A stretch of DNA of 9,397 nt from Desulfurococcales archaeon (GTDB lineage: Archaea; Thermoproteota; Thermoprotei_A; Sulfolobales; Desulfurococcaceae), in NCBI GenBank assembly GCA_027083045.1, contig JALWQP010000006.1, forward strand, positions 1 through 9,397. Reading direction: 5' to 3'. Position 1 is the stretch's first letter. Each line of letters starts with the position of its first letter. The notes under the pieces are model-generated. The model was not told the origin of the DNA. It worked only from the letters and a program-made list of their open reading frames with translations, and searched no databases. The translations under genes and the position numbers were made by a program. Below are positions 8,032 through 9,397 of the stretch, piece by piece.

Positions 8032-8324
8032 TAGCTATCCCCATGAATTACTGACCTATACTCCCTTATATTGATCTTATAGCCAGGGAAAACTTCTTTT
8101 ATAACAGACAAAACCGTTGATAACACCTCATTGCATAGTTCACCACCTGAGTCAACATAGACCCTTACACATATCTCGTTATACCCCGGATAAACATGGA
8201 CTCCTAAAACCATATGCTTGCCATACATTATTCTATAGCTATACGAGTGGCGCGAGACATAGATGCCCCGTCCAAGCAGCTCAAACACGAACTTATCAAG
8301 TTTTTCTCTATCAATCCAGCCCAT
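8031..8324 (-). CDS. Unrecognised 97-residue protein coupled to the KaiC-like ATPase
   Basis: I do not recognise this family. The sequence reads as a compact alpha/beta protein: an N-terminal helix (DREKLDKFVFELLGR), three successive strands with aromatic and basic residues (YVSRHSYSYRIMYG, HMVLGVHVYPG, ICVRVYVDSG), a helix (LCNEVLSTVLSVIKEVF) and a last strand (YKINIREYR). This fold order is a visual estimate. There is no signal peptide, membrane segment or metal motif; two cysteines are far apart. ATG 8324 is chosen because TAGGTG (8331-8336) lies six bases ahead; the in-frame GTG at 8333 is part of that site. Its stop overlaps the ATG of the KaiC-like gene (TAATG), so the two are probably made in linked amounts and may act together. 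It is divergent from the sRNA and ubiX. Confidence 0.72.
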   Translation of the reverse strand: MGWIDREKLDKFVFELLGRGIYVSRHSYSYRIMYGKHMVLGVHVYPGYNEICVRVYVDSGGELCNEVLSTVLSVIKEVFPGYKINIREYRSVIHGDS

Positions 8325-8340
8325 ATTGCACACCTAGTCA

Positions 8341-8354
8341 ATAATATAATAATA
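8341..8354 (+). promoter_or_regulatory. Probable TATA element for the C/D sRNA (and perhaps ubiX)
   Basis: ATAATATAATAATA lies about 25 bp ahead of the expected sRNA 5' end (about 8373-8378). The next 110 bp have no comparably A/T-rich stretch, so ubiX may use it too. The 97-residue gene reads the other way from the same gap, possibly from a separate TATA near 8360-8370. Confidence 0.45.
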
Positions 8355-8375
8355 CACCCGAATAATACCAATCAT

Positions 8376-8437
8376 AGAAATGATGTAGCTCGAAAGGGCT
8401 GAGACAAACCATGATGAGCCCGCGCAGGTCTGATCAT
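8376..8437 (+). ncRNA. Candidate archaeal C/D box sRNA with two 12-nt guides
   Basis: Boxes seen: C = ATGATGT (8380-8386), guide 1 (8387-8398), D' = CTGA (8399-8402), spacer of 8 nt, C' = ATGATGA (8411-8417), guide 2 (8418-8429), D = CTGA (8430-8433). Both guides are exactly 12 nt, and C to D spans 54 nt, the normal size of archaeal C/D sRNAs. Such RNAs bind L7Ae, Nop5 and fibrillarin to direct 2'-O-methylation of the target base opposite the fifth nucleotide before CUGA. The last C-box base differs from RUGAUGA, but the nucleotides that form the kink-turn are kept. The D'-C' spacer is a little long and the terminal stem is short or weak. Guide 1 is complementary to a tRNA-Glu(UUC)-like anticodon loop; guide 2 has no target I can name. 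Outer ends are estimates. Confidence 0.68.
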
Positions 8438-8451
8438 CTCACTCAATGTCT

Positions 8452-8457
8452 AGGTGG
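8452..8457 (+). promoter_or_regulatory. Ribosome binding site that fixes the TTG start of ubiX
   Basis: AGGTGG sits seven bases ahead of TTG 8465. An in-frame TGA (8459-8461) excludes any earlier start, and no in-frame ATG follows until residue 72, inside the conserved fold. It begins 18 bases after the sRNA D box. Confidence 0.6.
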
Positions 8458-8464
8458 CTGACTT

Positions 8465-9061
8465 TTGAGAAAAGGCTTGGTTATAGGCGTTAGTGGAGCT
8501 AGCGGTGTAGTCTACACGTATGCTCTCCTAGACAACGTTGATCTATTAAGCAAATATTATAAGAGAATATATGTTATTGAGACCAGATTCGCCCGTAAAA
8601 TCGCTGAGCATGAGGTAGGTACAACAATTTCTACAATAGCACAGAGACAAGGGATTGATTTTTTCGATGAGGATGATATGGACTCCATACTGGCAAGCTC
8701 GAGTAATCTAGTCAATCACGACATGATCATAGTACCGTGTAGCCTTAATACAGTTGCAAAACTCGCTCATGGTATACAAGATAACCTGTTGCTCCGTACA
8801 GCCTCATCTATTATAAGGATGAAGGGCAAGCTCGTAATCGTGTTTCGAGAAACACCTTTATCCCTTATAGATCTGGAGAATCTCGCCAAATTAGCTAGAA
8901 TGGGAGCAATTATTCTTCCAGCATCTCCTGCCTTTTACCATAAACCTGTAGAGATAAAAGACCTTATCGACTTTATCGTTGGCAAAATACTAGATGTTCT
9001 TGGTATTGAACACAATATTTATCGTCGCTGGAGAGGTCATCTAAACTCATCTATATCATAG
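8465..9061 (+). CDS. ubiX: UbiX-family flavin prenyltransferase
   Basis: UbiX joins a dimethylallyl group to reduced FMN to make prenyl-FMN, the cofactor of UbiD-type decarboxylases. The 198 residues are full length for the family. Visible are the FMN-binding GVSGAS (8-13) in a Rossmann-like first strand and turn, PCSLNT (91-96), the DNLLLR helix start (106-111), the signature RETPL (128-132) and PASPAFY (152-158), ending with a helix and YRRW (186-189). No UbiD is in the window. In archaea such as Aeropyrum a UbiD-like anhydromevalonate phosphate decarboxylase in the modified mevalonate pathway needs this cofactor, so a link to isoprenoid lipids is a reasonable inference. The start is TTG. 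The last 25 bp overlap the convergent cysteine-rich gene. A dodecameric assembly is known for the family, not seen here. Confidence 0.93.
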   Translation: MRKGLVIGVSGASGVVYTYALLDNVDLLSKYYKRIYVIETRFARKIAEHEVGTTISTIAQRQGIDFFDEDDMDSILASSSNLVNHDMIIVPCSLNTVAKLAHGIQDNLLLRTASSIIRMKGKLVIVFRETPLSLIDLENLAKLARMGAIILPASPAFYHKPVEIKDLIDFIVGKILDVLGIEHNIYRRWRGHLNSSIS

Positions 9062-9333
9062 TCTTCTATTTCCTCCATTTCTCTGAATAATTCTTCATCA
9101 CTTGTCTCCCTACGTGTTTTCTCGAGTGCTTTCGCGCATTTCCCGTCAGGTAACATCGAATTTAACCTGCATGCAGCATATTTGCACTCGGCACCTATAC
9201 ACTCGCTTCCAGTCAGTCTACAATAGGCTACCTTCTTGTTTTTACCTCTGTATGCTTTGTTTACTACACCATTTGCTCTTTTAGTACATACGAAGAATGG
9301 GCATAATGGGTTACAATGTACTCCTAGCGGCAT
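9037..9333 (-). CDS. Unrecognised cysteine-rich protein, possibly 5'-incomplete
   Basis: I do not recognise this family. From ATG 9333 it has 98 residues with eight cysteines in two groups: C7-x3-C11-x4-C16, then C38-x6-C45-x4-C50-x4-C55-x10-C66. Such spacing suggests a metal site, either zinc or Fe-S; which one cannot be told. The last 20 or so residues are strongly acidic (TSDEELFREMEEIEDYDIDE). The frame is open upstream of the ATG to the window edge with no stop and no start codon, and reads as Pro/Arg-rich sequence (KPRPPRPQYP). The ATG has no Shine-Dalgarno site, so the true start may lie outside the window; against this, ATATAAAC at the very edge could be a TATA box for a start at 9333. 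Its 3' end overlaps ubiX by 25 bp, tail to tail. Confidence 0.6.
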   Translation of the reverse strand: MPLGVHCNPLCPFFVCTKRANGVVNKAYRGKNKKVAYCRLTGSECIGAECKYAACRLNSMLPDGKCAKALEKTRRETSDEELFREMEEIEDYDIDEFR

Positions 9334-9397
9334 CGGGTACTGAGGCCTGGGAGGTCTAGGCTTATGAAACTGTTCGCCTCGTCCCTCACGTTTATAT

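Noticed and set aside
8411..8461. An alternative C/D sRNA register using ATGATGA 8411, CTGA 8430 and CTGA 8458.
   Set aside because: No acceptable C' box lies between the two CTGA boxes, and the last CTGA falls next to the ubiX ribosome binding site. The 8380-8433 register has all boxes and two exact 12-nt guides.
9095..9101. GTGATGA on the minus strand as a possible C box.
   Set aside because: No CTGA follows within range, and it encodes conserved-looking acidic residues of the cysteine-rich protein.
1..9397. CRISPR arrays, insertion sequences, tRNA or rRNA genes.
   Set aside because: I saw no spaced direct repeats, no transposase-like frame, no tRNA-like cloverleaf and no rRNA-like stretch.

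Overview
The window looks like chromosomal DNA of a hyperthermophilic archaeon, most likely a crenarchaeon near the Desulfurococcales (the order is an inference). The evidence is a reverse gyrase, a two-domain Cdc48/VAT ATPase, an archaeal TmcA, two KaiC/RadA-type ATPases, AGA/AGG/ATA-rich codon use, Shine-Dalgarno sites of the GGTG type, and archaeal TATA boxes. There is no sign of a mobile element, CRISPR array, rRNA or tRNA gene.

Layout. Positions 1-1394 (minus) hold the N-terminal third or more of reverse gyrase, cut by the left edge. Upstream on the same strand is a 251-residue KaiC-like ATPase (1498-2253). A divergent promoter region (2254-2472) separates it from a plus-strand cdc48 gene (start best placed at 2473), followed by tmcA. 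tmcA runs 18 bp into the end of a second, different KaiC-like gene (7207-8031, minus), which is coupled by a TAATG junction to an unrecognised 97-residue protein (8031-8324). After a 140-bp gap comes ubiX (plus, TTG start). It overlaps by 25 bp the end of a cysteine-rich minus-strand protein whose reading frame stays open to the right edge.

The most interesting item is in the gap upstream of ubiX. On the plus strand, 8380-8433 reads as a complete archaeal C/D box sRNA: C box, exactly 12 nt, CUGA, 8 nt, C' box, exactly 12 nt, CUGA, with an A/T-rich TATA-like stretch about 25 bp ahead of the expected 5' end. Under the N+5 rule its first guide points at the wobble uridine (U34) of a tRNA-Glu(UUC) anticodon loop. 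The RNA sits directly in front of the ubiX ribosome binding site with no terminator between, so it may be carried in the ubiX mRNA leader.

Functional themes are DNA topology and RecA-fold ATPases (reverse gyrase, two KaiC-like proteins), protein unfolding (Cdc48), RNA modification at or near the decoding site (TmcA and the C/D sRNA), and prenyl-flavin cofactor supply (UbiX). Two convergent gene pairs overlap at their 3' ends, so their transcripts probably overlap as antisense RNAs.
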